Assembly: GCF_004765805.1 (NCBI RefSeq)
Contig: NZ_ML219773.1
Span: 1-64,000, forward strand
From: Halorussus halobius
Lineage (GTDB): Archaea > Halobacteriota > Halobacteria > Halobacteriales > Haladaptataceae
Direction: 5' to 3'
Length of the DNA: 64,000 nucleotides
The notes beneath the pieces were generated by a model. That model searched no databases, was not told the DNA's origin, and saw only the letters and a list, made by a program, of their open reading frames with translations. The position numbers were made by a program, and so were the translations under genes. Positions within the stretch are counted from its first letter, which is position 1. The number at the start of each line of letters is the position of its first letter. Below, piece by piece: positions 15,314 to 24,481 of this stretch.

Positions 15314-15696
15314 GCGTTGCCCTCCTGCGCGGCGACGCGATAGACCAACTCCTCGATGTCACGGATCAGCGCCATCTGTTCGCGGTCCATCGCCGGCCGG
15401 AGCATCGGTTGCGCGGCCATCTTACTGGTCCCCTTCTCGACGTGCTCGGCGTAGTCGGCCGTGTTGCCGACCTCCGTGATGATAGTCCCGCGTCGTGCTT
15501 CGGTCAGTCCCGTCCACGACGCTCGGAGATTGCCAGTGTCGACGGGAGAGCGCTGCTGGGCCTCCTTCTGGATGTTCTGCTCGCCCTCTTCCATCCGTTC
15601 CATGAGCTTGTCGTCGGCCTCTGCGACCATGCTCTCGAAAGCCTCCTGAGCGTCCTCGGGAGCGAAGCCGCTCTCGAAATCGAGGTTGGCGTCCAT
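15310..15696 (-). CDS. HK97 gp10-like head-tail joining protein, 128 aa
   Basis: The hallmark of this family, a long N-terminal helix followed by SPVDTGNLRASWT and a beta strand pair, is present at about residues 50-62, with YAEHVEKGTSKMAAQPMLRP near 85-105. That matches the conserved pattern S-P-V-D-T-G-x-L-R-x-S and Y-A-x-x-v-E-x-G-t of gp10 proteins. The ATG at 15696 (MDANLDFESGFAPEDAQ) was chosen because the longer frame upstream is arginine-rich shadow sequence of the neighbouring gene. Confidence 0.88.
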   Translation of the reverse strand: MDANLDFESGFAPEDAQEAFESMVAEADDKLMERMEEGEQNIQKEAQQRSPVDTGNLRASWTGLTEARRGTIITEVGNTADYAEHVEKGTSKMAAQPMLRPAMDREQMALIRDIEELVYRVAAQEGNA

Positions 15697-15698
15697 CG

Positions 15699-16127
15699 TC
15701 AGACCTCCACTCTCGTCACTTCGAGCTCGACGTGCTCCGGGACCTCCGAGTCGAGGCGCTGCAGCGTCGGCGGTTGGAGTGCGAATTGACCAGTTACCCC
15801 CGCAAGCTCCACCCGGTCGTCCGCTGCGACGCCCAGCTCGTAGGAGCGACCCACGACGACCTCGTTGCCGTCGGTGTCCGCCTCGGTCTCGGCGACGACG
15901 TCGCCGATATCTCGCGGGTCGACGTAGAGCCGGTAGACCTCTTGAGGCCACTCGCCGTACATCTCGCGGACGTACTCGGCGGACCGCTGCTCGGTCCGGA
16001 CGGCGACATCTTCGTACACCGGCGACCACTCGTAGACCGGCTCGGACTCACCGTAGGGGTCCTCCTCGACGCCCGTCTGCTCTTCCGTGAGGAAAGTCGC
16101 CCGTTCGTTCTCGAAGCCGTCGATCAT
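15699..16127 (-). CDS. Head-tail adaptor/head closure protein, 142 aa
   Basis: The protein (start MIDGFENERATFLTEEQTGV) is a small beta-rich protein with YEDVAVRTEQRSAEYVREMY and VVVGRSYELGVAADDRVELA, consistent with the phage head-tail joining fold (SPP1 gp16/HK97 gp7-type barrel). Gene order (capsid, unknown, adaptor, this gene, gp10-like gene) also fits. It is spaced 1-2 nt from each neighbour. Confidence 0.68.
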   Translation of the reverse strand: MIDGFENERATFLTEEQTGVEEDPYGESEPVYEWSPVYEDVAVRTEQRSAEYVREMYGEWPQEVYRLYVDPRDIGDVVAETEADTDGNEVVVGRSYELGVAADDRVELAGVTGQFALQPPTLQRLDSEVPEHVELEVTRVEV

Positions 16128-16128
16128 G

Positions 16129-16482
16129 TTAGCTCCCGCCGGTCGTCACGTTTCGGTCGGAGTCCCAAGAGGCGCTGCTGCCGAGCCGCCCCGACGGGTC
16201 CCAGTTCGAGAGTTCTGCCCGAAGCTGGCCGACCCGTCCGCGCTCGTAGGTCTTCGACGCGTTGCCGACCGACTGCTGGCGGGTCGAGCGCTCCCGGTAG
16301 GAGAGGATCTTGATGGACGCGAGAAGTTCCTCGACGCGACGCAGCTGCGTCACGTCCATCGCCTCCACGTCGTTGACCCGCTCGTTGTCCTCCTCTGCCC
16401 GGTCGAGGTAGGTCTGGATGTCGTCGTCAGATAGCGACGTGTCGATGAGCGCTCGGACATCACTCGGAGACGCCTCGGTCAC
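16129..16482 (-). CDS. Head-tail connector (gp6/gp15-like) protein, 117 aa
   Basis: The N-terminus SDVRALIDTSLSDDDIQTYL followed by a long helical run (VTQLRRVEELLASIKILSYR) resembles the DNA-packaging/connector family of four to five helices. These dodecameric adaptors attach to the portal. The C-terminus is Gly/Ser-rich. Assignment is by pattern and gene order. Confidence 0.68.
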   Translation of the reverse strand: MTEASPSDVRALIDTSLSDDDIQTYLDRAEEDNERVNDVEAMDVTQLRRVEELLASIKILSYRERSTRQQSVGNASKTYERGRVGQLRAELSNWDPSGRLGSSASWDSDRNVTTGGS

Positions 16483-16485
16483 GGG

Positions 16486-16878
16486 TTAGTCCTCCAGTTC
16501 GTTGAGCCGGGCGTCGATCGCCTCGGTCGCACCGGCGCGATTCTTCTGCTCCTCTTCGAGGTTCCGGAGTGCAACGAGCGCCGCTTCGTCGTCGACGTCG
16601 TCGAGCTTTTCGTCAAGCTCGCCGAGAGTGTGGCTCTCGGGGTTGAACGGGGGCGTCTCCGACTCACCGTCGGTCCTGTCGACGTTGGCGTCCGAGTCTT
16701 CGGGCCCACGACCGCCGCGTTCGATGTGGCGGTGCATCGCCAGCAGCTTGTCGGCGACCGCAGGATCCTCGACGAACGCGTAGCCGTCCTCGTCGAACTC
16801 GAGCGGGGACTGATCGCCGAGGATCTGCGAGTTGCGGAGTTCGGTCGCCTCGCCGCTTTCGTGTTTGATGTAGGGCAT
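16486..16878 (-). CDS. Capsid-adjacent protein of unknown role, 130 aa
   Basis: The gene starts MPYIKHESGEATELRNSQIL right after the capsid gene. Residues 1-60 include a compact domain (FDEDGYAFVEDPAVADKLLA) and residues 90-130 form an acidic helix (LDEKLDDVDDEAALVALRNL). Proteins of this type follow the major capsid gene in many tailed viruses and may be minor head or assembly proteins. No family is certain. Confidence 0.68.
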   Translation of the reverse strand: MPYIKHESGEATELRNSQILGDQSPLEFDEDGYAFVEDPAVADKLLAMHRHIERGGRGPEDSDANVDRTDGESETPPFNPESHTLGELDEKLDDVDDEAALVALRNLEEEQKNRAGATEAIDARLNELED

Positions 16879-16884
16879 GGGTGG

Positions 16885-17751
16885 TTACGTCTGGATCGGG
16901 ATGTTCGCCGACGGCTGGGTGGCCGCGAAGCCGACCCGCTCGTCGATCTGCCAGACGGTGCTCTCGATCGACTCGTCGTAGTAGCTCGAGACGTCGAGCG
17001 CGCGGCGAGTCGACTCCCAGCCGAAGTTCGTGGGATCGACGAGGTAGGCCTCTCCCTCGGCGTAGTTGCCGGTGTTGTCGAGGAAGACCGGGACGTCGCC
17101 GGCGACGCCGAGGAACGCCTGCTGGCCGACGAGGTTGCCCTCGGGCAGGACACCCATCTCGACGACGGAGTCGCCGAGTTCGCTGGCCTGCGTGAACTTG
17201 TCCATGTTCAGCAGGGCGTTCATGTTCTGGCCGCCGGTGAGCAGCCGCAGCTCGGCCATGTCGAGTTCGTCCTGGAAGGCCCGCTGGCGGGCCAGCGTGA
17301 TGTCCTCGTACTCGAAGACGCCCGCCGTTTCGTTCCCGGCGTCGATCGGGCCGGCGCTGTTGGTGTTGTTCGCGAGGATGTTGTACGCGATCCCGTCGAC
17401 GCGGGTCTCCTCGGCGCGAACCAGGTCCTCTTCTTGGTCCATCGTGATGTCGATGACGTTGTCCTCGACGTCCTCGTCAGGGATGACGATCTCGAGGCCG
17501 TACTTCGTGTGCGCCACCTGGACCGTGTCGTAGTCCTTCGTCGCTCGCGGGAACTCGCTCCCAGGCGGGACTTCGGCGACGTCACCTTCGAAGTCGCCGT
17601 CGGAGATGGGGAACTCGACGGAGTTGCTGTCGTTGTTGGTCGCGTCGTAGTCGCGGAACGCGGTACGACTCTGGTACTTCTTGTTGCGGATCTTCTCGAC
17701 GATCGCGCGAACGTCGTCGTCGCTGATGATGTCGGATGCTTTCTGAGCCAT
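16885..17751 (-). CDS. Major capsid protein, HK97-like fold, 288 aa
   Basis: The start MAQKASDIISDDDVRAIVEK gives an N-arm, followed by E-loop and P-domain patterns typical of HK97-type shells. Examples are a helix LARQRAFQDELDMAELRLLT, the turn GQNMNALLNMDKFTQASELG, and a C-terminal beta segment DVPVFLDNTGNYAEGEAYLV then WQIDERVGFAATQPSANIPI. The position after protease and decoration genes and before connectors is canonical. It is shorter than HK97 gp5 because the scaffold function resides in the separate protease/scaffold protein. Confidence 0.9.
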   Translation of the reverse strand: MAQKASDIISDDDVRAIVEKIRNKKYQSRTAFRDYDATNNDSNSVEFPISDGDFEGDVAEVPPGSEFPRATKDYDTVQVAHTKYGLEIVIPDEDVEDNVIDITMDQEEDLVRAEETRVDGIAYNILANNTNSAGPIDAGNETAGVFEYEDITLARQRAFQDELDMAELRLLTGGQNMNALLNMDKFTQASELGDSVVEMGVLPEGNLVGQQAFLGVAGDVPVFLDNTGNYAEGEAYLVDPTNFGWESTRRALDVSSYYDESIESTVWQIDERVGFAATQPSANIPIQT

Positions 17752-17789
17752 GTGTGATCAGGGAAAGGTCGTCGTGTAGTCGTCGCTCG

Positions 17790-18176
17790 TTACAGGAGCA
17801 CCCACGCGTAGCCCGCGGGAGCGTCCTGCCCGCGCCACGAACCGCCGGCGTCCGAGAGCGCGTGGGCGGGCCCGCCGTCGCTCGTCTCGAGCTCGCCAGC
17901 CGCGCCGGTTGCCCCGAGGTCGAGATCGTCGCCTTCGGAGACCGAGCCTTCGACGGCCGCCACGGTGGGGCCGCCGACGTGGACCGGCGCGAGGCCGCTG
18001 TTCTCGGTGGCGCGGCCTCGAGCACGGACGCCGAGCAGGTTCTCGGTGTCCGTTCCGGGCTCGACTTCGCCGTCGGTGATGCCGACCGCGTCGCCGGCTT
18101 CGGTTGTGTCGCTCGCATCGGAGTAGCCGATGGTGCTGGTACTGTCGCCGCCGTTCTGTCCGGGTTCGCCTGGCAT
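17790..18176 (-). CDS. Capsid decoration-like protein, 128 aa
   Basis: A Gly/Ala/Asp-rich beta protein starting MPGEPGQNGGDSTSTIGYSD, with repeating short strands such as DAVGITDGEVEPGTDTENLL and ENSGLAPVHVGGPTVAAVEG. This composition and its place between scaffold/protease and capsid genes match head decoration proteins (lambda gpD-like or DUF2190-like) that stabilise the expanded shell. No catalytic motif is present. Confidence 0.7.
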   Translation of the reverse strand: MPGEPGQNGGDSTSTIGYSDASDTTEAGDAVGITDGEVEPGTDTENLLGVRARGRATENSGLAPVHVGGPTVAAVEGSVSEGDDLDLGATGAAGELETSDGGPAHALSDAGGSWRGQDAPAGYAWVLL

Positions 18177-18179
18177 CGG

Positions 18180-19445
18180 TTAGAGCACCTCCAGTGCGCC
18201 GTCGTAGTCGTCCGCGTCCGCGAGGTCGGCCGCCTCCTGGCGGAGCGCCTCGACACGCTCGTCGGGGAGCGCGTTCCCGACAGTCGAGAGCTTAGTGTCG
18301 ATCTCCGCGATGCGCTCGACGTCCTCATCTGTCGGGCCGCTCGAACCGCCCGAGCCGCCGGTCGGGCCACTGCCCGATTCCGGCTTCTGCGTGAGCGCCT
18401 CGACGTCGAGGTCGCCGTCGTCGGTCTCGAACTCCGCAGCCATCGCGTCGAAGCTCATCGCCTCGACGGTGGCCTCGCGAAGGCCGAGGTCCTCGGTGAG
18501 CGCCTCGGCCATCATGCCCTCGACGATGTCGACGCGCTCGCGCATCGCCTCAGCCTGCTCGGCGTCCATGACCTCGGGCTCGTCGACCTCGGCGGCCTCT
18601 TCGATCAGCTCTTCGTGTTCGTCGTACTGTTCCTCGAGTTCGGTGAGCCGCTCGCGCACCTCGGCCTCGACGACCGTCGGGTCGTCCTTCTGCCGAGCCG
18701 CTGCGACCAGCTCCTGCTCTTTGTCGGTTAGGTCCATGAGTAGTGAGTCGTCGTCAGCTGGGGTGCTCTGGCCGTTTCCGCCGTCCTGGCCGTCATCGCC
18801 ACCCCGGGAGTTCGCTGTCAGTGCTTCGATATCCACGTCGTAGTGCGCCGAGAGCGCCTCAGCCGCCTCGGGCTCAATCTGCGGTGACGAGCCGACGTTG
18901 ATCTCGTTCGACGGGACGGCACCGTCGGCGACGAGCGCAACGTCTCGAGCGCCCCGAACCTCGACCGGCTCGTACAGCGCATCCGGCTCGCCCTCTTCGC
19001 CCTCGACGAGCTCGACGTTGCGCATGACGACCGGCGAGATCTGGGCGAGGCCGGTCTCGACGACCTCCTCGGCCTCCCAGTCGGCGACGAACCCCTCGAA
19101 GAGGAGTCCGGTATCCTCGTCGAACGTCGTCGCCGTGATCTCGCCGACCTTCTCGTCCATCGAGACGGCGCCGGTCAGCGCTGGCCCGTCCTCGGTCATC
19201 TTCACGCCCACATGCTGCTCGGGATCGAGCGAGTCGGCGAGCGTGATCGGCTTGCCGACGAAGATCTCGTCCTCAGCCATCTGCTCGAGGATGTCCGCCG
19301 GCCAGCGTGTGCGCTTGCCGGAGAGACCTTGCGTGACGTCGCCGACGCCGAAGAGCACGCCGTGGACTGGAAGCTGGTTATCAGCCGGTTCGGCTGCGAC
19401 GGCAGCAACGCCCGCGCCGTCGCTCAGAAGTTCGTACGTGGTCAT
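18180..19445 (-). CDS. Prohead protease fused to scaffold, 421 aa
   Basis: Residues 1-190 form a capsid maturation protease: VHGVLFGVGDVTQGLS, LDPEQHVGVKMTE with candidate catalytic His78, and GLAQISPVVMRNVELVEG with candidate Ser137. Residues about 225-421 are highly charged and helical (LTDKEQELVAAARQKDDP through DELIEEAAEVDEPEVMDA-like runs), as a scaffold is. The protease should cut itself and the scaffold during head maturation. Catalytic residues are assigned by comparison with H-x-S prohead proteases and not proven. Confidence 0.85.
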   Translation of the reverse strand: MTTYELLSDGAGVAAVAAEPADNQLPVHGVLFGVGDVTQGLSGKRTRWPADILEQMAEDEIFVGKPITLADSLDPEQHVGVKMTEDGPALTGAVSMDEKVGEITATTFDEDTGLLFEGFVADWEAEEVVETGLAQISPVVMRNVELVEGEEGEPDALYEPVEVRGARDVALVADGAVPSNEINVGSSPQIEPEAAEALSAHYDVDIEALTANSRGGDDGQDGGNGQSTPADDDSLLMDLTDKEQELVAAARQKDDPTVVEAEVRERLTELEEQYDEHEELIEEAAEVDEPEVMDAEQAEAMRERVDIVEGMMAEALTEDLGLREATVEAMSFDAMAAEFETDDGDLDVEALTQKPESGSGPTGGSGGSSGPTDEDVERIAEIDTKLSTVGNALPDERVEALRQEAADLADADDYDGALEVL

Positions 19446-19507
19446 AGCATGCTGAAAAGTCCGTCCGGGTCTGGACCTCGGCCCCGGATCGCGTCATCGG
19501 TGGCTGG

Positions 19508-20389
19508 TCAGTCGCCCGTCCAAACCGTGTGGGTGCATCGACAGTTCGGGTGCTGGGGCAGATTCCCATAGGCCTCCGACGCCGGGTACGGTGCGCCCCG
19601 AGCGTAGGCCCGGCACTGTTCGCACGCACCGTTCGCGAGGATGACGTCGACCTTCTCGACGCCGGCGCGCTCCCATTCCTTGAGCCGAGCCCAGTTGTGG
19701 GAGTTCATCAACTCCGTCCGGCTGATCATCGTCGCCCGGTTCATCGCCGCCCTCGGGGTGCCGTCCTCGACTGTCCCGAGGATGTCCGAGACACCGCGAG
19801 CGATGTCGCGCGGATTGTCGCCACTCGCCAAGCCGTCCGTCAACTCCCGGCGCACGTCGCGGGCGAGATCATCGGTCAGGCCACGGAGTTCTTCGAGGTT
19901 GCGCGAGTAGAGCTGTTCGAGTTGCTCTTGGTGGACGGGCATCCGGACCGACGCGCTGGCCGCCGCCTCGCCGCTGCCGACGTTCAACGCCCCGAGTTCG
20001 CGTTGCGCGTCTTCGAGGCCCTTGAGATACGCGCGCTCGATGTACTCGTTCTCGCCGCCGTACTCGGTGAGGACCTCGGCCTCCAGTTGGCGTTCGAGCC
20101 AGCGTCGTGCGGCGTCAACCTTCTGGGGGTCGGTCGTGAACTCGAACTGTCGTGGCTCGGGCGCGTCGACGAGTGCCTCAGTCTGCAGGCCGAAGACGTC
20201 GTTCTCGACGATGCCCTCACGGAGTGCCGACCGGATGGCAGCCAGCCGCCCCCGAAGATTCTGCGCGTACCGCTGGCGGAGAGACCGCATCCGCGCTGGC
20301 TCGTCACGATTCTGTGCGCGCTCGACGTAGCGCTCGTGGGCGGTAGTCTGGTCCGGGACGCCGACGTCGGCACTGGCGGCGGCACTCAT
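19508..20389 (-). CDS. SPP1 gp7/Mu F-like minor head protein, 293 aa
   Basis: The C-terminal motif RATMISRTELMNSHNWARLK followed by VILANGACEQCRAYA and LPQHPNCRCTHTVW is diagnostic of phage Mu protein F-like/SPP1 gp7 minor head proteins, including the CxxC and NCRC elements. These proteins bind the portal and help DNA retention or ejection. The ATG at 20389 overlaps the portal stop by 1 nt. A TTG 3 nt upstream is less likely. Confidence 0.9.
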   Translation of the reverse strand: MSAAASADVGVPDQTTAHERYVERAQNRDEPARMRSLRQRYAQNLRGRLAAIRSALREGIVENDVFGLQTEALVDAPEPRQFEFTTDPQKVDAARRWLERQLEAEVLTEYGGENEYIERAYLKGLEDAQRELGALNVGSGEAAASASVRMPVHQEQLEQLYSRNLEELRGLTDDLARDVRRELTDGLASGDNPRDIARGVSDILGTVEDGTPRAAMNRATMISRTELMNSHNWARLKEWERAGVEKVDVILANGACEQCRAYARGAPYPASEAYGNLPQHPNCRCTHTVWTGD

Positions 20390-21936
20390 CAATCATCAGC
20401 CTCCGAGGTCTCTTCGTCGGGGGGCCCTTCGAGCATCTCCTGCATGTCCGGTGCCGACTCGTCGACATCGACCTCACCGTCGACGAAGACGTCCTCGGGG
20501 AGGTCCATCGTCGTCTGGAGGAACGCTTCGAGGTCGAGGACGGCGTCGACTGGAATATTCCCGAGGCCGTTGTTCAAGGCGGTCATGAACTGTTCCATCT
20601 TCTCGATCTCGCCGTCATCCAGGGTTGCGATTGGGTTGTCGCTCTCCTTCGGCGCGATCTTGACCTTGAGGCCGGTTGGGTCGAGCTCGGGGTGGCGATT
20701 GGCGACCTCGCGGAACGCCTGGGTCCAGTCGCGCTCGGCGTCGCGGCGCTCCTCGACAATCGTGTCCTGGTAGGAGTTCTCCTGCCGTTCCGAGACGTGC
20801 TGGGTGACCTGATCGCCGAACGCAGTCGCGTACTTCGGCGCCGGCAGCGGCGCGAGGATGTCGTCGACGTAGTGAGCGAGAGGGTCGTCCAGATCAGGGA
20901 TGGTCGGCTCCCACTGGTCGAGCGTGATCGAGCCGTCGTGGCCGATGATCCCGCCGGCTTCGAGCCCGTCGACGTTGGCGACCCACTCGTCCTGCTCGTC
21001 GCTGTCCCACGTCTCGACGATCGCCTCGCTGCTGCCCGGAATCTCGGTGACGTCCGTGTCGAACTGCGCCTTCCAGACGCCGTAGGCCGTCTTCTTGATC
21101 GCCTCGGCACGGTCGCGCTTGATCTCTCGGTACTCCTCGGCGTCATCGCCACACGCCTCGATCGCGCTGGTCCCGAAGATGCCCTCCTCGGTGGCTTCGT
21201 CGCCGCCGATGTCTGGTTCGAGCGTCCGCTTGAGGACGTCGTTCTGCGAGAGGTAGACCTCGTCTTCGTCCATTCCGCCGTTGCGCTGCCCGACGATCGA
21301 CTGGTCGTCGAACTGGACGTAGGCAGCGGCCTCGCCGCGCTTCGTAACTTCGTCCTCCTCAGCTGTCTCGGTGTCGTCGGGATCCAGCAGGATGTTCTGG
21401 TTCGCGTAGGTCCTGGCGCTGACCGTCTCCGGACGGATGTGTTTGAATCCCGTGATGTTGGCATCCGGCTCGGTGATCTCGTCCTCGGCCTTGAGGAACT
21501 CGGTGAGGACCGTCCCCTTCGTCCACTTCTGGAGGATGTCGACCTTGAGATACGGGTAGAACGGCTGGCGCTTCTCTCCGGCGATCACCGCGCAGTTCTC
21601 AAGAAAGCCGCCCTCAGGAGCGAACCCAGGGACCGAGCCGTCGCCTGGTGCTTCGCCCATGAAGTAGGCCTGGGTAGCGTCGTCGTCGGCCTCGATCCGG
21701 ACGCCAGGTGAGACGACGTCGCGGACGAACTGGTTGAGGTTCGCCCGGATGATGCCAATCTCGCGGTACAGCTGGTGGTACTCGTCGATGTCCTCGGGCG
21801 GGTTAAGGTCGTCGACGTCGCTGGACTCGATGAAGATCCGCGAGTTTCGGGTGACGGTCTCGACGGACTGGGAGAGGCGTTGGGCGAGCGCTTCGACGCG
21901 GCCGCGAATCGGGCCAGATGACGGTGTCGTAGACAT
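20389..21936 (-). CDS. Portal protein, 515 aa
   Basis: The ATG at 21936 gives MSTTPSSGPIRGRVEALAQR, placed 2 nt after the terminase stop. The sequence has the layout of dodecameric portals: an N-terminal wing (YREIGIIRANLNQFVRDVVS), a central region with IFGTSAIEACGDDAEEYREI, a long crown helix (SYQDTIVEERRDAERDWTQA) and an acidic C-terminus. The frame extends 102 codons upstream, but that part overlaps the terminase gene and is arginine-rich, so it was not used. Confidence 0.88.
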   Translation of the reverse strand: MSTTPSSGPIRGRVEALAQRLSQSVETVTRNSRIFIESSDVDDLNPPEDIDEYHQLYREIGIIRANLNQFVRDVVSPGVRIEADDDATQAYFMGEAPGDGSVPGFAPEGGFLENCAVIAGEKRQPFYPYLKVDILQKWTKGTVLTEFLKAEDEITEPDANITGFKHIRPETVSARTYANQNILLDPDDTETAEEDEVTKRGEAAAYVQFDDQSIVGQRNGGMDEDEVYLSQNDVLKRTLEPDIGGDEATEEGIFGTSAIEACGDDAEEYREIKRDRAEAIKKTAYGVWKAQFDTDVTEIPGSSEAIVETWDSDEQDEWVANVDGLEAGGIIGHDGSITLDQWEPTIPDLDDPLAHYVDDILAPLPAPKYATAFGDQVTQHVSERQENSYQDTIVEERRDAERDWTQAFREVANRHPELDPTGLKVKIAPKESDNPIATLDDGEIEKMEQFMTALNNGLGNIPVDAVLDLEAFLQTTMDLPEDVFVDGEVDVDESAPDMQEMLEGPPDEETSEADD

Positions 21937-21938
21937 GG

Positions 21939-23555
21939 TTATCGAATGGAGTTTTGGCTGGGCATCGACCCCGACTTGTAGTGGACCGTGACCTCGTCGT
22001 CGTCGTCGTCGAACTCGGTGTCGTCGCTGGCGGCCCAGACTGCCTGCATCGCCGCATCGAGGTAGTCTGGGCTGTGGTCGAGACGGTCCTTGATGTCGTC
22101 CTTCGACGAGAGCTTGTAGACCTCCGCGCCGTCCTCGCCACGACTCGCGTAGAACTTCTCCTCGAACTCCAGTTCGCGGGCCCCCGCGAGCATCTCCTGC
22201 CGGAGGTTCCGTTCCAAGATGCACCCACCGTTCTCCAACCACGTCCCGAGGAGGTCCATCCCTTCAGCCCACTTGTCGTAGTAGGTCGTTCCCTGAGAGG
22301 CCTCGGAGTTCGCCTCGAACTTCCCGACGTCGGGGAGCACCTCGTTGAGCTGGTCGTGAATCGACGAGCCGTGCCCGATAAAGTCGACCGCGACCGGATG
22401 CGAGGCCATTCCCGAGAGGATCTGCTCGAGGTCCGCCCCCTGGTCCATGTGGTCGGTGCCGCGCTCGTCGTAGTGGATGATGATCACGTCGTCGTGGACG
22501 GTCGCGAGCACCGTCTGGTCGGACGACCGCGCGACGTCGATGCCGAAGCCGTCGGGAGCGGGGAGCTCGAAGGTGGAGTCGTCGTCGAGGACCTCGCCGC
22601 GCTCCCAGGCCGCGTTGACCTCGGCGACCCCGAACGGCCGGTGGACGGTCGCGCCGTCCGGCGGCATGATGCCCGCCCGCCGCCGGTACCAGCGCTTCGC
22701 GAGGTCCGCGCGGAACTCGCTACTCTCGGGGTCCGACCATGTGCGAGCCTGGTCGACGCCCGGCCACTCCGAGCCATTGTACTCGACCCAGTCCTTCCGG
22801 AGCTTGCTGACGGTCGCAATGCCGTCGACCTTCTCGCCCTCAATTGCGCCGGTCTCGACCTGGACGTTGTGCGCCTCGAACGAGCTGAACTCCAGGACCT
22901 CCCACTCGGGATGGTCGTCCATGTAAGGGTAGATCGAGTTCGTCTCGTCCTCGGGCGGGTTCGCGATGGCTATCATGCGGTCCTGGCTGTCAGTGGTGAG
23001 CGACCGCATCGCGTCGATGACGTCCTCGTCGACGTCGGGCTTGTCCGCCTCCTCGATAATCGCGAGGGTGTAGGCGGTGTGGACGCCTTCGAGCTCGCCG
23101 GCGTCCTTTGGGCTCGCGGCTTCGAAGAAGTGCTCGGGGTCACCCTCGACCTCGATGCGTTCGGGGCGGGATTTGTACTCGCCCGGGAGCGGGACGCGAG
23201 CGTTCGAGTGAAGGTTGTCGACCGGCTTGCAGTACGTCCGCTTCATCTTCCGCTCGGTCCCCGAGGTCGCGAAGCTCACGGCGGGGTACCGGCAGAATAG
23301 CCAGACGATGGTGATGGCCGCGAGGATGTAGGACTTCCCGAGGCCGTTCGCGGAGACGACCAGGACCTGTTCGTGTTCGGCGACGGCCCGGCAGATCTCT
23401 CGCTGCTTCTCGGTCGGCGTGATGCCGAGCCAGTCCTCAATGGCGTCCTCGATCCACGTCACGTCGCCGGCGTCTGCACGCTCGGCGTAGTGCGCCGGCG
23501 GCATCGGCGCCTCGACGTCGTCGACTGCGGTCTCCGAAGGGGTCGTCGCGGCCAT
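21939..23555 (-). CDS. Terminase large subunit (TerL), 538 aa
   Basis: The ATPase domain has the terminase-type Walker A SANGLGKS (68-75) and Walker B LAIIEEAD (164-171), with the coupling-motif-like IAIANPP near 196-201. The RNase H-like nuclease domain has acidic residues D340 (GFGIDVARSSDQT), D391 (AVDFIGHGSS) and a C-terminal Asp in HSPDYLDAAMQAVW. All key residues are present, so DNA packaging should be functional. It overlaps the TerS stop by 1 nt. Confidence 0.95.
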   Translation of the reverse strand: MAATTPSETAVDDVEAPMPPAHYAERADAGDVTWIEDAIEDWLGITPTEKQREICRAVAEHEQVLVVSANGLGKSYILAAITIVWLFCRYPAVSFATSGTERKMKRTYCKPVDNLHSNARVPLPGEYKSRPERIEVEGDPEHFFEAASPKDAGELEGVHTAYTLAIIEEADKPDVDEDVIDAMRSLTTDSQDRMIAIANPPEDETNSIYPYMDDHPEWEVLEFSSFEAHNVQVETGAIEGEKVDGIATVSKLRKDWVEYNGSEWPGVDQARTWSDPESSEFRADLAKRWYRRRAGIMPPDGATVHRPFGVAEVNAAWERGEVLDDDSTFELPAPDGFGIDVARSSDQTVLATVHDDVIIIHYDERGTDHMDQGADLEQILSGMASHPVAVDFIGHGSSIHDQLNEVLPDVGKFEANSEASQGTTYYDKWAEGMDLLGTWLENGGCILERNLRQEMLAGARELEFEEKFYASRGEDGAEVYKLSSKDDIKDRLDHSPDYLDAAMQAVWAASDDTEFDDDDDEVTVHYKSGSMPSQNSIR

Positions 23556-24127
23556 CAGTTATTATCCTCGTGGTAGTTCTTCAGGTTCTCCATGAACGCC
23601 GCCTCGATGCCGACCTCGCCGGAAACCTCGAGCTCGTCCGGCGGTGTGATGTTGAACTTGTCGCAGATCGACTCGAAGCGTCGGAGGAAGCGGTCGTCCA
23701 TCGAGCGTCGGAACTGCTGGAGGCAGATCGCCGCCGCGGCCTTCGCGACCTCCTGGGACCCCTCGTGGGAGTCGAGCATCTGCCGGGCGTCCTCGTACGC
23801 CTCCTTCTCGTCCTCGGTGAGATGGGAGGTGAAGTGCTCGGCGAACGCACCGTGTTCGAAGTTCGGGTTGTTCTCGCCGCGGTTGTCGACAGCGCCGAGG
23901 TGGTGCTTGCACGTGCCCTCGCTCTTGCCGTCAACGCCCCAGCCCGCAGCGAGCGTGCAGTACTCGACGTCGTCGCGCTCCCGACCGTGCTCGGTCGACG
24001 TTGTCCGGTCGGACTTCGTCGCCGCGCAGATCCGGTGGCTCTTGTCGGGGTCCGGATGGATCGGGTGGCCCTCCTCGTCGGTTGGGGCCTCCTCGGCGAT
24101 CTCCAGCTCGGGATCGTCGTCTGTCAT
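23555..24127 (-). CDS. Terminase small subunit-like protein, 190 aa
   Basis: The protein contains the motif NNPNFEHGAFAEHFTSHLTE, which resembles the NxKHG-Y-S-x-x-L pattern of several TerS/Nu1-like proteins, and it directly precedes TerL. The N-terminus (about 1-75) is Cys/His-containing (HRICAATK, VEYCTLAAGWGV, GTCKHHLGA), suggesting a metal site. The C-terminal half is helical. Assignment as TerS is by order and this motif. Confidence 0.78.
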   Translation of the reverse strand: MTDDDPELEIAEEAPTDEEGHPIHPDPDKSHRICAATKSDRTTSTEHGRERDDVEYCTLAAGWGVDGKSEGTCKHHLGAVDNRGENNPNFEHGAFAEHFTSHLTEDEKEAYEDARQMLDSHEGSQEVAKAAAAICLQQFRRSMDDRFLRRFESICDKFNITPPDELEVSGEVGIEAAFMENLKNYHEDNN

Positions 24128-24163
24128 GGCGTGTTCGATAAAACTCGGGGTGTCATGGCTCGG

Positions 24164-24481
24164 TCACTCACCCGGGGAGGTGTCACCGACTCGCGGCGGG
24201 CCGGTGCCGTGGACGCCCGGGGGATCGGTAGCGGTGTCGGAGAGGCGGCGGTCGTGCTCGTCGCCGAGATGGCAGGACGGGCAGAGCGCGACGAGGTTGT
24301 CGCGGGAGTGGTTCGTGGCGTCGCCGTCGAGGTGGTGAACGTGGAACGCGGTGACCTCGTCCCGGGAGCTCCCGCAGCCCGGACAGCTGTAGTGGTCGGC
24401 ATCGTGGAGTTCCCAGAAGAGGTCGCGAGCGGGCTCGCGGACGTCAGTCGAGCCGCCGGGACCGGGAGCCCCGGTCATCAT
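24164..24481 (-). CDS. HNH endonuclease, 105 aa
   Basis: The core shows CPGCGSSRDEV then VHHLDGDATNHSRDNLVALC and PSCHLGDEHDRRL: CxxC, the HH of the first beta strand, the N of the omega loop and CxxCH. HNH proteins beside the terminase are common in HK97-like viruses, where some are needed for cos cleavage or packaging. Two ATG codons in a row (24481, 24478) both overlap the upstream stop. Confidence 0.9.
   Translation of the reverse strand: MMTGAPGPGGSTDVREPARDLFWELHDADHYSCPGCGSSRDEVTAFHVHHLDGDATNHSRDNLVALCPSCHLGDEHDRRLSDTATDPPGVHGTGPPRVGDTSPGE

Noticed and set aside
20389..22242. Portal protein with 102 extra N-terminal residues
   Set aside because: The extension overlaps the terminase gene and has no portal-like features. 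ATG 21936 lies 2 nt after the terminase stop, as in the other gene junctions.
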